Shown here: positions 30,649 through 41,889 of the stretch, piece after piece
How positions within the stretch are numbered: position 1 is the first letter of the stretch
Layout: each line of letters opens with the position of its first letter
Source: Gamarada debralockiae
Lineage: Eukaryota > Ascomycota > Leotiomycetes > Helotiales > Hyphodiscaceae
Reading direction: 5' to 3'
Assembly: GCA_002803225.1 (NCBI GenBank)
Contig: NXFV01000715.1
Location: forward strand, 1 to 55,524
Length of the DNA stretch: 55,524 nt
Translations under genes and position numbers: made by a program
The notes under the pieces: model-generated
What the model saw: the letters and a program-made list of their open reading frames with translations, nothing else
Told to the model about the DNA's origin: nothing
The model's database searches: none

Positions 30649-33600
30649 ATGGTGTTTTGTGTCTATTGTGGTCGCTCTTTCAGTCGGCACGAGCATCTCC
30701 AACGGCATGTTCTCACTCGTAAGCTCTAGCTCCGACCCAGAGTAATGCTCGAAATTGCGTTTATCATTAATGTGTACATCATCACCTAGATACGAAGGTT
30801 CGGCCGTTCAAATGTGCCATTTGCCATATTTCATTTACCCGCCGGTAGGTCATTCACGGGCCTTGTCTGGCGTTGCGACGACATGTGTTTAACAAATTGG
30901 TAGTGATCTCGTACGGAAGCACTACAAGGTGCATACGCAATCTGAGGTAGAGGCATATGAAAAAGCTATCGCCGAGTCGCTTCAAAATGACGAAGCATTG
31001 CGTGCACCGCCATTGAATGGTCAACGAGCTTCAGTGGCCTGCGCTGCGTGTGCGAAGATAAAAACCAAATGCGATCAACAAAATCCGTGCGGACGCTGTC
31101 GGTCCAAGGGCTTGGCATGCACTCCTCGCATCATCAAAAAACGTCTCTTTCAGGAAATCTCTAGTCTTGCAGACGCTCCCTTCTCTGATCCAGAGATTGT
31201 TTCCGGCCAGGATCCTGATGATGGAATTCTCGAAGTCGCGACCCCTGTTTTGGGCAGGAACTTACCACCGCAGGATGAGTCGACCATTTCTGAAGCTGAT
31301 GAGGATTCTGTACTTTTTGATGTCGGGTCGACTCCTCGTTCCTGGGAGATGCCAACTCAAATCCCCACAACAGATAATTCCGCCAGTCAACGAATGACAG
31401 ATCATGCAACAAATCGTAATCATCCTCTACCTACAATGTTTTCGAGCATCACCTCTCCAGCGTCGATGCCACCAGCTCATCCGGTTCAAAATACCGAGCG
31501 ATATTTTGGTGTTTCCCGACTCCCACAACTCGATTGGCAAAGTCTCACTTCAAACACTACTTCCTCACAAGATTCCAACATTCCACCCGGCCCAAACCCA
31601 AAGACTGCCGAGGCAAATGCGTTCCAGAACTCTGAGTTGCATACGTTTGAGGTTGTCCAAGGGTATTCCAGAGTTGAAGAGGATCAGTCTGTCCTAAACA
31701 ATGAACTACTATTCTCTTTCAACCTCGAGGAGAACGCGTGGGAGACAAGACTTTCAGCATTAAATTCTATCATGGGAGACTGCTTCCAACCCCATCAACC
31801 CGCTCCGCCTGTCGAGTCGAGTACTCCACACTCAGATCTGGAGAGAGTTCAAAATGGCGTCCCTGGAGGCTCGAGGTTAGAGACTCAGAATTGGAGACCT
31901 CAAGACATGCAAATGCCTTCGGACGTTGTAATTGCTGATGAAGAGCTGGATAGTTGGGCATTGGGTCAATGCACAAAACCTTCTGATGAGACAACAACAA
32001 CTTATTCCAGCCCAGAAGACGATCCAATGCGCCAGGGATACGAAGACTTTACCACGTGGAGTTATGCTGTGGAGCGGTACAGAGATTCCTGCTTCGAACC
32101 ACATGAACGGATCGAGAATGTCGATCTAACAGATGAGACTCGCGAATGGATGCTGATAGCTATCCAACAATTTCTACGAGCTGGAATGGAATCACAAGAC
32201 GCGCAGAAACTATCGGACCTTCTAAAAGTGCCACCCGGGGCTGCTGTTCATTCATTCGAGCGCTTTCTTCTTCTACCCCCGAAAACTTCGCTGCAAAAGT
32301 ACCTGGATATTTTCCTCACTACCTTTGAACCATTCACTCCGATGATACCGGCACTATCATTGAATCCTAACAAGCTAGCTAGCAGAAGTAGGGAGAGGGA
32401 GGCCACACTGCTATTGTTTCTCATGATTGCTTTCGGGTCAATGATTGATCCTGCCCCAAGAGCTCGCCAGTTCTCTTATGAGCTCACTGAAGTCTGCCGA
32501 CACTCCCTGAGAAAAGCCACCGACAGTGGTGGCGTCACCAAACAGGATACCTTGACACTACATTGTGCCCTAATCTTCACATGTCTTACATCATTCAGTG
32601 GACGAAGGTTGCATATGGATATTGGTAATGCTCAGCGACATATGTATCTTGCGGTAGGTAGTCATCTTAAATTATGTCGTTTGTCGTGGTTATAAGATTC
32701 TCAGGCATCAGTCATTTCTTTGAAACCGTAAGAAAAGACGTGGCCCAGGAGATGCAGTAGCTGCTCAACAACGACCGGTTGGTGTCTTAAGCGGGGCGTT
32801 TTTTTATTCATACAGCCCCTATACTCTTGCTTATTTCCGAATTCGATTTGACAAAGCTGACTGCCACATTTTCGTACAGATGATGAGGAACGCGGGCTAC
32901 TTTCGAAACCCTCGTGTGCAGAAGTTGTATCCTCTGGGCGGCGAGGATCAATTGGAGGATTACTGGAAGGCATGGATAGACCATGAAATTATGTCTAGGT
33001 AGGTAATTCTGCGGAAAACGGGGAGATTGAGTGAACGACTCTGACCCAAAATATCAGGCTCTGCTATAGCTGGGTCATCGCCGATCAAGAAATTAGTCTC
33101 TTCTACGACATTCCGGCAATTTTATTGATATCAGAGCTCGAAGTCGAATTACCTGCAGATGAAAAACTTTGGATGGCACCAGATGCCCAAACTTGGAAAG
33201 CCGTTTTCGACGAAACGCAGCGTATCCCAGACAGCTACTCTCGCTTCTCTTTACACGAACTGTTCTCACTGTTTGCCGAAGACAGGCTTCAAGACTTTGG
33301 TCGAGACTTGAATGTGATGGATTTGCGTCTGCTTCTTCATCCACTTCACTCAGTGGTCTCAAATTACTGCCAAGTCACAGCGAGCCTCAACGCCCGATCG
33401 AAGCGCTCTCGAAATACTGGTAACAGGATCCGATCATCATCTTCCCAAACCTTTGAAGAAATTCACAACCTGACCCGGCGCTGGTTGGCTGTCTTTCAGG
33501 CTCTTGATATACAAGGTACACGACTATTAGCAGCAGCGCGTGCAACGCTCATGCAATATCATCTCATCAACATCAATCTACTCTGTTCCTTTAAAACGCT

Positions 33601-34117
33601 TGAATTCTTCTCGCGGAAGGGGGACCCAGAGATTATAGGAGAATTAGCCTCCAGCATTCAAGAGGAGTTGAATAAGCATTCTCCTGAACTTCTCCTCCAC
33701 TGTGGTCAGATTTTACGACTTGTCCGGGATGCTGACGTCAAATTGCGGCCACCTTGGTGGAGTATCGCAGTATACCGAGCTACGTTGGTCATCTGGGTGT
33801 ACAGTATCACTCGAAAATATGTGCTCAGGCAGATTGGACCAGACCGCCGCCCGTCCGGACCACCAGTGGCCTTAGACACATTACCCTTTTTCGATCCGAA
33901 CTTATCGCATTATTTGCTGCATAGGGTAGGAGACCCCCACGTGACAGCAGAAGACGGAACTGGCATTTCGGTTGACAGACCACGTGCGGTACTGCAAACG
34001 GGCATCGAGGCTTTTGGTCGAGGACGCCGCCTATGGCGGCTGACGAGGGGCCTCCAATGTAAGCTGGAAGCTTTGTATCGCGACTGGAATAGCATCCACG
34101 AGCAGCTAGAAAGCTAG
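30649..34117 (+). CDS. Chimeric C2H2 + Zn2Cys6 transcription factor
   Basis: Five exons (30649-30718, 30790-30844, 30904-32653, 32880-32998, 33058-34117) give 1017 residues. Finger 1 is FCVYCGRSFSRHEHLQRHVL followed by TH, and finger 2 is KCAICHISFTRRDLVRKHYK followed by VH, crossing two introns. The binuclear cluster at residues 88-114 has Cys spacing 2-6-5-2-6 (CAACAKIKTKCDQQNPCGRC…C). A long Ser/Pro/Gln-rich linker follows. The fungal-specific middle homology region spans the C-terminal half (SLQKYLDIFLTTFEPFTPMI, SGRRLHMDIGNAQRHMYLA, then MMRNAGYFRNPRVQKLYPLG and WKAWIDHEIMSRLCYSWVIA). An ATG at 30638 is out of frame, so 30649 is the start. The first exons are too small for ORF scans. It is the only regulator inside the 24-40 kb cluster and is placed divergently to the monooxygenase, so it probably controls the cluster. 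Confidence 0.92.
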
Positions 34118-34916
34118 GACAACAATAGGCTCCCATCTCCCTCCACCCTACTTGCCTATCTACACACCATCAACGCCTCTGTAGATGAATATCCGGATAT
34201 GCATTGTGTCTCTTGAAGCAATCATGCGGATCCTAAAATGACCGTGTCGAATCAGTAACTAACGGCCACTTCACTCGGCACGTTAGTGACTCAATGCTTG
34301 TTCCGACTTTGGCAGCTAATTCTCGACCTACGGCAAGGACAACGACACCGGCTCCTGTGACCTAGATCCTAAATCATTGTCAGCACATGCTATCAGCGAA
34401 TCTGTACAATTGTTAGTTAGACTTACGGCATGAGTGAAAACAGCCTGCTGTTGGCAGACAACTAGAACTCTCTGGTGATTTTGCAAGGTGCCAAGGTGTG
34501 TGTGGCCGTGCCCCTGAGCAAAATCCAGTCATCTGAAAACCTGCTTAGGTCAAGTCAACCCCACCCCCACTCACGAATCCAGTCTCATATCGAGAACCAA
34601 GGCAGTTAGATCGAATGAATTGTGTTCAGTCTCAAATGAAGGCACGTGAGAGTCACCGGACTGTATGGGGTAAATCCGAGGCTGGGATGTGTTCTGCACC
34701 CCACAGAGCTGCCCATAAAAGGGCCACAAGTGCGGGGCCGTACCACACCCCTGATTTCGCACTTCAATATCGTTGCAAGACCCATGGCCTCCTCCTTGGG
34801 GATGGTGAGAATATTCATTCCTCTATAACTTTACTGTTCTTATTGCGTTCCCAAGAGGCCATGTGCAAATTTTGATTGTTCATAATTTGGCGTTGATCAA
34901 TCTCACCACAAACAAG
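34118..34916. promoter_or_regulatory. Intergenic: oxidoreductase relic and transporter promoter
   Basis: On the minus strand near 34370-34290 the sequence reads VTGAGVVVLAVGRELAAKVG, resembling the dinucleotide-binding start of an FAD oxidoreductase. Nothing else of that protein remains, so it is a relic at best. The transporter-side promoter holds TGGGGTAAATCCGA at 34666-34679. Confidence 0.4.
34666..34679 (+). promoter_or_regulatory. Cluster-1 element, copy 2
   Basis: TGGGGTAAATCCGA, 238 bp upstream of the MFS transporter ATG. Confidence 0.5.
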
Positions 34917-36936
34917 ATGTCTTCTGTACAGAACACAGAACTGCAAGCTCGTCTTGCAGCAGAACAGGAGCTGAATATCGAGATGCTGCCTGGTACGGAA
35001 TTGCTATCTGATATTGGCAACCTCCACCGTGTGCATGCCCACAACGCTCCGGATAGCACGGTCCTGGTGCCTCAGCCTTCAGCGTCTCCGGATGATCCGT
35101 TGGTAGGGAAACCAAAAATTTCAAACAGTGCTTGAGAACTGATCGAAATGCTAGAACTGGAGTCCGAAATGGAAGACCTTGATCATGGTCAATCAATGCG
35201 TTTTCGTTGCTTTAAGCATCATGCCGAGTCAGTGTATTGCCCCATTGTCGCCAGTTTTCGAAGCGCAATGGAACAAAAATGCGACTCAAGTTTCACTTCT
35301 CGTACGTCTTGAATGCATTGGATATAGAACATAGATCTAATGATATTTAGACTGGAGTCATGGTCATCGCTTTGGGTTACACCAACTTTATTATCATTCC
35401 GTGCGCGCACATTTTTGGTAGACGACCAACGATGCTAGTATGCTGCATCATCACATTGGTCACAGACATTTGGATGGCGGCCGCGCCATCTTACTGGTCT
35501 TTCATGGGTGCCAGACTCATCAACGGGTTCGGTACTGGAGCAAACGAGAGCATGCTTCCTCTCGTGGTCGCGGACATGTTCTTCTTGCATCAAAGAGGTA
35601 AATATGTTGGTATCTATTTGTGAGTCCCTCCTAAAGTTCACTACATGTACCGCGTGGCATTGTCTAACATAAATTGAAGCTATGCCTTCTTTATAGGTCT
35701 CATGATCGGACCCATTATTGCTGGAAATATTGCTGCCAGAGTAAGTCTAACATACCCTACTGCGGCTAATGGCAGACGAACCTAACATGTCTCAAAGGTG
35801 TCCTGGCGGTGGTTCTTCTGGGTCTGTGTTATTGCTCAAGCAATTAACCTCCTTGGCTTGATCTTTGCTTTCCCAGAGACTCGTTTTACGCGGGACAACT
35901 CTCCAACCTTAGCGCAAGAGGCCTCCTTCCAAATTTCAGACGGCGAGAAGCCAGCAGTCGCTGCAACTGAAGTCAAAAACCGGACGGTAATCAATGCCGA
36001 CGAATTCCTCGGACTTGGGAAGCCACGCCGAAAACAATTTAACATTCTCCAAGGCATCGATAGGAAAGCTCTGAGCGAAGTCTGGCGCCACCTTTGGACA
36101 CCAGTCGAGATCTTCTTCTGCCCGATTGTATGCTGGGCTGCTTGGACTATGGCGGGCGCTGCAAATGCTTTTCTCCTGCTCGTTCTGTTCGAGTCTCCAA
36201 TCCTCTCGAATCCTCCATACAACTTCTCGTCTGCCAGCATCGGTTTCGCCAATTTTGCGCCTGCGGTCGGTTGTGTCATTGCTCTAGTCGTATGTGGTCC
36301 ATTTTGTGATTGGGTGGCGATGCGCGCAACTAAGCGTAATGGAGGCATCTTCGAGCCGGAGATGAGATTACCTGCGCTCATACCATTCCTGGTTATTTCC
36401 TTGATTGGTTTGCTTGTAAGTTGAAATATTTCTTTGAATGATACGCCCATGCTCAAATACTCACTCGGTGCAGGTACTTGGTCTTGGGGGCCAGTACAAG
36501 TGGCCTTGGGAGGTCGTTATCATCGTCGGCTTCGGCTTCTTCGGCTTCTTGACGGTTTCTCTTCCCACAGTTGCAATTACTGTAAGTAGGGTCAATCTTC
36601 GGTATTTGAGCTATGAATTAAGAGTAGCCTGCAGTACGCGATTGATTGCTACAAGCCGATCAGTGGCCAGATTATGGTCACTTCGACAGTTGTCAAGAAC
36701 ACCTTTGGTGTAAGTGGTTCAGCCCCACAAGCATTGCTCCATGCTAATCGATTTGTCATTAGTTTGGAATGACTTATTACATAAATGACTGGATTGATCG
36801 AAGTGGATTCATCCCAGCCACCGGTTTAGTGATTGGACTTGCAATTGCAATTCCATTAGTTGGCATGGTCGGGCTAATGATTTGGGGCAAGGACATGAGG
36901 AGGATTACAAAGAACAGCAAATATCATAGCTTCTAG
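34917..36936 (+). CDS. Major facilitator superfamily transporter (DHA-type)
   Basis: Eight exons (34917-35102, 35155-35301, 35351-35619, 35680-35740, 35798-36415, 36474-36581, 36635-36709, 36763-36936) join in phase to 545 residues. A hydrophilic N-terminus of about 60 residues precedes NWSPKWKTLIMVNQCVFVAL. The first helices follow: SLLTGVMVIALGYTNFIIIP, the loop 2-3 motif HIFGRRPTM, and ARLINGFGTGANESMLPLVV. The central loop, rich in charged residues, starts after FAFPETRF and carries a typical Lys/Arg-rich cytosolic stretch. The C-terminal helices run to MVGLMIWGKDMRRITKN. All twelve helices seem present. Drug:H+-antiporter-like MFS proteins in such clusters usually move the substrate or efflux toxic phenolics; which one cannot be told. 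The many short introns explain the fragmented open frames. Confidence 0.92.
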
Positions 36937-37957
36937 GTGGAAAGGTACTAGGACGATGTACAAAGTTCGAGTGAGACTTTGCAAATGACTGCATGTATGT
37001 AGGTCAGTTGACGGTTGAAGTTATTGAAAAGCTTATTTGTGGTTCATGCAACTACGTATATATGCTCTTACTCAGCTAAAGTGGACTATTCAAATCCTTT
37101 TCAAATGTAGATGATCTTGGAAACAAAAAGAATCTTCATACATCACATGTGGACGAGGAGCTCATTTCTTTCGGGCCACCTGAGGCACCTATATAGCCTT
37201 TCTCTTTGATAGGCATGACATCCCAGTTTGAAGGCACCTTGAACCATATACATTTGATGATTGGTACGAAGATGACGACACATCTGCAATGGGTAAATGT
37301 GTAAATGTCGAATATCATATTGCGTCAACTCAGTAGATTTCTATTCATCGAGAAGGGCAAGGTGGAGAACCTTAACTCCGATACCTGAGCGGACAAGCCG
37401 ATACGGTACCTCCTAGGTACTTTTTGGCACTAGAAGTCTTAGAGGTGGTCAAATATTATATTAAAGTAATATAAACTACATGATAGTAGGAGAAAGAGTT
37501 GAGAGTCGATTTATAGTCTCAATCTATTCATATATATATATACACCTAAATAAGATATATTAATGCTTATTCGCGGCCCAGTGTTACATTAGTGTTCTTC
37601 GGCAGCTTCGACCGCTACAACAGTCGGGGAAAGCGCACGTGATCGTCTACTAATAGTGCGCAGTTTGCAGGAGAGGGTTGGCCTTTGGAGGCGTCTTTGT
37701 GAATTGCAATTGACCTAACTGTAGCCTACCCTACGTCTTTGGTGAGCTGGGGCAGTGGCCACCTTTTGTCCGACGGTGGTGGGGTAAAGCCGAATCGATT
37801 GGGGGCATTCCGCGGGCATGATTTGGAAATTGCGCCGGGACGATGACGAACCGTCTACAGAACAAAAAATAACCACGTGCCGTGTGTGCAATTTGTGGCA
37901 ACACGCAGTGGACATAATACTCAATCATCAATCCAGGTCTCAGGCGACAGTCTCGGG
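36937..37957. promoter_or_regulatory. Intergenic and aldehyde dehydrogenase promoter
   Basis: AT-rich in 37430-37570, otherwise mixed, with no gene. TGGGGTAAAGCCGA occurs at 37780-37793, 165 bp upstream of the dehydrogenase ATG. Confidence 0.45.
37780..37793 (+). promoter_or_regulatory. Cluster-1 element, copy 3
   Basis: TGGGGTAAAGCCGA, identical to copy 1, 165 bp upstream of the aldehyde dehydrogenase ATG. Confidence 0.5.
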
Positions 37958-39448
37958 ATGGCCATCCAGCAGATACGGGAATTCGATTTCTCTGTTACAA
38001 ACCTCCCCCTCAAACTCTTTATCAATAATGAGTATGTTGAGTCGAAATCCGGTCGACTCCTGACCCTGCACAATCCCAAAGATGCCAGTCTCGTCAGTGA
38101 CAAGGTGCCTTTGGCTGGTGAAGCAGATGTTGAGGCAGCTGTAATCGCAGCGGAAAAAGCATTGCCAGCATGGAAGAAAGTGCCAAATGCGACACGACGA
38201 GAGATCATGATGAAATTTGCAGAGCTGATCAGGAAGAATGCAAGGCTGCTAACGCAACTGAATCGGATCACTCACGGGGCTCCATGGGCCGGATTTGGAG
38301 GCTTCGAAATCGACGTCTGCGTCGACACGTTCATATACAACGCCGGCTGGATTGACAAGTTCTCGGGTGAAGCTGTACCACAAGATGAGGGAATCATGCA
38401 GATCACCCGCAATGAGCCTCTGGGAGTCACAGCCGCTATAATTCCGTGGAATGCAGCTATCATCATGATTGGCGAGAAGGCAGCACCGGCTTTGGCGACA
38501 GGCAACTGCTTCATCCTCAAGCCGTCCGAAAAAACCCCTTTTGCAGCACTGGCGATTGGCAATCTGATCAAAGAAGCCGGATTCCCGCCTGGTGTGTTTC
38601 AAATCCTCTCTGGAGACGGGTCGACGGGTGCATTGCTAGCGAGCCATATGCGTATTAGGAAGATCAGTTTCACAGGAAGCATCCCCACTGGTAAAAAAGT
38701 CCAGGAAGCGGCGGCAAAGTCAAACTTGAAACGCGTACACCTTGAACTTGGGGGCAAGTCTCCGGCGGTCATCTTTGACGATTGCGATCTGGAGAATGCT
38801 CTTACTTGGTGTGTCAATGGTCTTATCGGCAACAGTGGTCAGATCTGCATGGCAGCGACGAGATTGTACGTCCAAGAGGGAATATTCGACAAATTTGCGG
38901 CGTCCTATAAACAGAAACTGGAGGAACGCGCGAAGGCCATGGGCGATCCGGAAGCGGAAGGTACATTATTGGGGCCGTTGGTTGATGAAGCTCAGTTCAA
39001 CAGAGTTGCTGGCTTTGTTGAACGCGGCATACTCGAGAAGCAAGGGACTCTGTTGACGGGGGGTGGCAAAAAAGGGGGCAGCGAAGGCTACTTCGTTACA
39101 CCCACAGTTTTCACCAACGTCAACCCCGATGCAGAGATATATTCAAATGAAATCTTCGGTCCCGTATCGATTCTCAATTCCTTCAAGACGGAGGAAGAAG
39201 TCCTGGGAAAAGCGAACGATCTTGAGTACGGGCTGATGGCTGGTGTGTTTACGAACGACATTACGAGGGCGCTAAGAGTAGCAGGTGAGATTGATTCTGG
39301 CATGGTAGGTATAAATTGCATTACCCTGAAGATGCTCAACACTCCAGTTGGGGGCATGAAACAGAGTGGTATGGGCAGAGAGAATGGACGTGCTGCACTG
39401 GAAGCCTTCACGGAACCGAAGACAATCATGATCAATATGGCATTATAA
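37958..39448 (+). CDS. NAD(P)-dependent aldehyde dehydrogenase
   Basis: Single exon, 496 residues from the ATG at 37958; the open frame extends 27 codons upstream without a better start. Aldehyde dehydrogenase superfamily: oxidises an aldehyde to the acid. Seen: LFINNEYVESKSGRLLTLHN (N-terminal strand), IPWNAAIIMIGEKAAPALAT, the cofactor loop FTGSIPTGKKV, catalytic Glu263 in LELGGKS, catalytic Cys297 in NSGQICMAATRLYV, EIFGPVSIL and the C-terminal GGMKQSGMGREN. The region after residue 85 (QLNRITHGAPWAGFGGFEID) departs from the usual LE-ALD-GKP pattern, which may alter substrate entry. A semialdehyde or aromatic aldehyde made by the neighbouring enzymes is a likely substrate. Cytosolic, as no targeting signal is seen. 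Confidence 0.95.
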   Translation: MAIQQIREFDFSVTNLPLKLFINNEYVESKSGRLLTLHNPKDASLVSDKVPLAGEADVEAAVIAAEKALPAWKKVPNATRREIMMKFAELIRKNARLLTQLNRITHGAPWAGFGGFEIDVCVDTFIYNAGWIDKFSGEAVPQDEGIMQITRNEPLGVTAAIIPWNAAIIMIGEKAAPALATGNCFILKPSEKTPFAALAIGNLIKEAGFPPGVFQILSGDGSTGALLASHMRIRKISFTGSIPTGKKVQEAAAKSNLKRVHLELGGKSPAVIFDDCDLENALTWCVNGLIGNSGQICMAATRLYVQEGIFDKFAASYKQKLEERAKAMGDPEAEGTLLGPLVDEAQFNRVAGFVERGILEKQGTLLTGGGKKGGSEGYFVTPTVFTNVNPDAEIYSNEIFGPVSILNSFKTEEEVLGKANDLEYGLMAGVFTNDITRALRVAGEIDSGMVGINCITLKMLNTPVGGMKQSGMGRENGRAALEAFTEPKTIMINMAL

Positions 39449-39566
39449 TGTACTCATGGTCTGTTAATTACCGCATTGTCCGCAATTTCAGCATCTGTAC
39501 ATTTCATAGCCCTCTTTGATTCGAATCCCCGAACCATCGTGATGACATTGAATATCAACGTGATAG
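39449..39566. terminator. Convergent 3' spacer
   Basis: 118 bp between the convergent dehydrogenase and carboxymuconolactone-decarboxylase-like genes. No further feature was recognised. Confidence 0.3.
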
Positions 39567-40483
39567 CTAAGCCTTAGTAGTTTGCCTGACTTGTTCGGCC
39601 AGCGCATCGACATCCGGCACTTTGAATGGCTTTTCAGCCCAAACAGCAAGTTGTGACACTACCGAGATCAGTAACTTAATATTTGGTACAGCGTTGCCGA
39701 TGCCAATAGTCGCCTTTATATGGCTCCCCATCTGTCTGGTAGCCCCGAGTCCGCAAATAGTTGTCAGCACAAGAAGGTGGGATTCCTTCATGTCGAAAAC
39801 TTCCTCGTTGGCCTTTGATATGATGTATCCCCATGTGAATGAAGTAGACGCGTTATCTTGTACATACGTCAGCACTCTTGAGCACGAGATTTCCCATCCC
39901 ACCCAAGGAGGGACTCACAAAGGTCTGGGAAAAATTTGTCCATCAGGGCGAATATACCGGAATTCCCGGCAGTAGAGTAGATGGTCGCACGGAGTTCCTG
40001 GCCCCTTTTCACATCCGACTCGTCCATGAAGCGTTTCCGCAGTCTTCTCGTGTCGCCATAAGATTGTCCTTTCCGCTCGAGCACGCCGATCATACCATAA
40101 CAGGCGGGCATGCACGCCGGTACACCAAGGAATGGATACACACACGTGATACTCTCTCGAAGCCGAACGAAGAGTTGTCGTGATTCCTCTGGGCTGGAAT
40201 CTTTGGTCATATCGTCAAACCATTTTCCTACCAGGTCAGCGCGACTAAGCGCACAGCTCGCCACGACCTTGTCGTCATTCAGTCACCAAACTCCAATAGT
40301 CATTCCATGCGGACTTACAAGAATCTCTGAGCTCAAACTCCTCAAATCTTCATTGCTAGTCAGCTGACTGTGAAGCCCTTTGAATAGCGCTGCATCATAG
40401 GCTTTAGAGCCATCCTTGAGGTTTGTAGAGACATAAGTCTTGTCCCAGTTGCTCATGAACTCGTCGTTGGCCCAATCACTCAT
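39567..40483 (-). CDS. Carboxymuconolactone-decarboxylase/AhpD-like protein
   Basis: Three exons (40483-40319, 40267-39919, 39856-39567) give 267 residues, starting MSDWANDEFMSNWDK. The C-terminal domain has the all-helical CMD arrangement: TWGYIISKANEEVFDMKESH, LLVLTTICGLGATRQMGSHI and KATIGIGNAVPNIKLLISVV. The first 100 residues look like a degenerate CMD repeat (DAALFKGLHSQL, LRSLSSEIL, VVASCALSRADLVGKWFDDM), so the protein may be a two-domain form. The redox CxxC of peroxidase-type AhpD is not evident, favouring a decarboxylase or isomerase-like role on a muconolactone-type compound. A TGGGGTAGGTCCGA element sits 185 bp upstream. The assignment to the superfamily is firm, the reaction is not. 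Confidence 0.82.
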
Positions 40484-41889
40484 TGTGGTTCTAGTGTCTG
40501 GAAGCCTTAACCGAATAAAAGAAAATGAAGACGAACAGGAGGCGGTCCTGCATCTATTCCTCATCCACGATGCTTATTACCTGAGGACGACACGAAGCGA
40601 GATCATTGAAGGGAGTTGCTTGTGCGGGGCAGATCAATCGGCGTTTTTGTCCTTGAGGCGGCAATGTTGGGGTAGGTCCGATGAATGCCCCATGTCCGCC
40701 ACACCATATTTCCTAAGTTAGCGATAGGATCCGGCATCTCGTTCCGGCACGACGATTTGTGACTCAAAGACATCCGCGATCGAGACATCTTTGACTCTAC
40801 ACCTTTCGACATATATCTTTGCTATATGTGAGACATGTAGGTTTTCGGGTGTTTATTTGATAAAGAGCGTTTGATGTTGCGTTTTGTCAGCGGACGTGTT
40901 TTTTTTTTTTTTTTTTAATTCCGACAGGACTCGCTACAAGACCTTATCTACACTTAGTTCATTGCAAGTATGTGCGATAAGAGTGGGTCAAAGAAACTGG
41001 ACTTCAGGTAAAAATTGATCCTATCACGGTTGGAGAGGTTGCTTCAGTAGCGAAGACTAGAATAAAAGAGGAAGTTTGGGATAACTACGAGCACAATGCA
41101 GACAGCTAGACTGTATTGCATGAGGATGAAGTTGCATTCAAAGCGTGAGGACTATGTACCTGTCTATTTTTCACGTCCAATTAAGCCTTATTCAGCATAC
41201 TCTCCTGTTCTTTGACTCGAAATTCACATATCTATTCATCCCAGATCAACTAACCTACTGTTGCTATAACATCAACTAGCTCCATGGGTCTAACTGAAGT
41301 TAATTAGTAGCGCTAGAAATTCATCTATCACTTTGGACCCAGTGGCGTTATCATTCAATTCTGGAATCTCTTGTGCGATGAAGTCACAGACTCTGAGCCT
41401 GTAGAGTTATGGGGACATCTGGGACTTAGACTCAGCAGAGTGGCTACAAGGCTTTCGATGACTTAATGCAGTTTTTGTTCGCAGATCTGGTCAGGTCGAT
41501 TTGCTAAGTGTCTGAATTGAAGGAACCTTTTCCTCTGAAAGTCAAACTTCTATTTATTTGTTAAAGACTCATAGAAAATTTAAAGAGTACCATCTATAAA
41601 TTAGTATTTCATGGTCAATTAAACTTGGTCGATTATTTTATTTGTTGAGCTCTTATGTACACTCTCTTCACTTTGAAAAGGAGAGTGAACTTTGTCGGAG
41701 GAACCTCGATAGTAGTCAAATTCGGTGGGCACGTTGCGACTGGTTCTACCGTTCAAAAGCGAGTCGAATGGACGAGATCTCCTCCCTAGCAGTGATTTAT
41801 TCACAGCCGCTGTGCCATGGATCTTGACATCCAATAAATGCGATATGTGCCATAAATATATATTTTGGTATTCACTTTCAGCTTCCATA
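40484..41889. other. Gene-free stretch right of the catabolic cluster
   Basis: Its left end is the CMD-like gene promoter (motif at 40668-40681). A T-run of 17 occurs near 40900. Small frames at 41619-41888 have no domain. This marks the right edge of the first cluster. Confidence 0.4.
40668..40681 (+). promoter_or_regulatory. Cluster-1 element, copy 4
   Basis: TGGGGTAGGTCCGA, 185 bp upstream of the leftward CMD-like gene. Confidence 0.45.

Noticed and set aside
39510..39545. tRNA B-box-like GATTCGAATCC
   Set aside because: No matching A box or cloverleaf arms upstream.
40900..40917. T-run of 17
   Set aside because: Simple homopolymer without other signals; not treated as an RNA polymerase III terminator because no RNA gene is seen.
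41619..41888. 89-codon frame abutting the TIR element
   Set aside because: No domain and no homologous pattern recognised; ends at the element border by coincidence.
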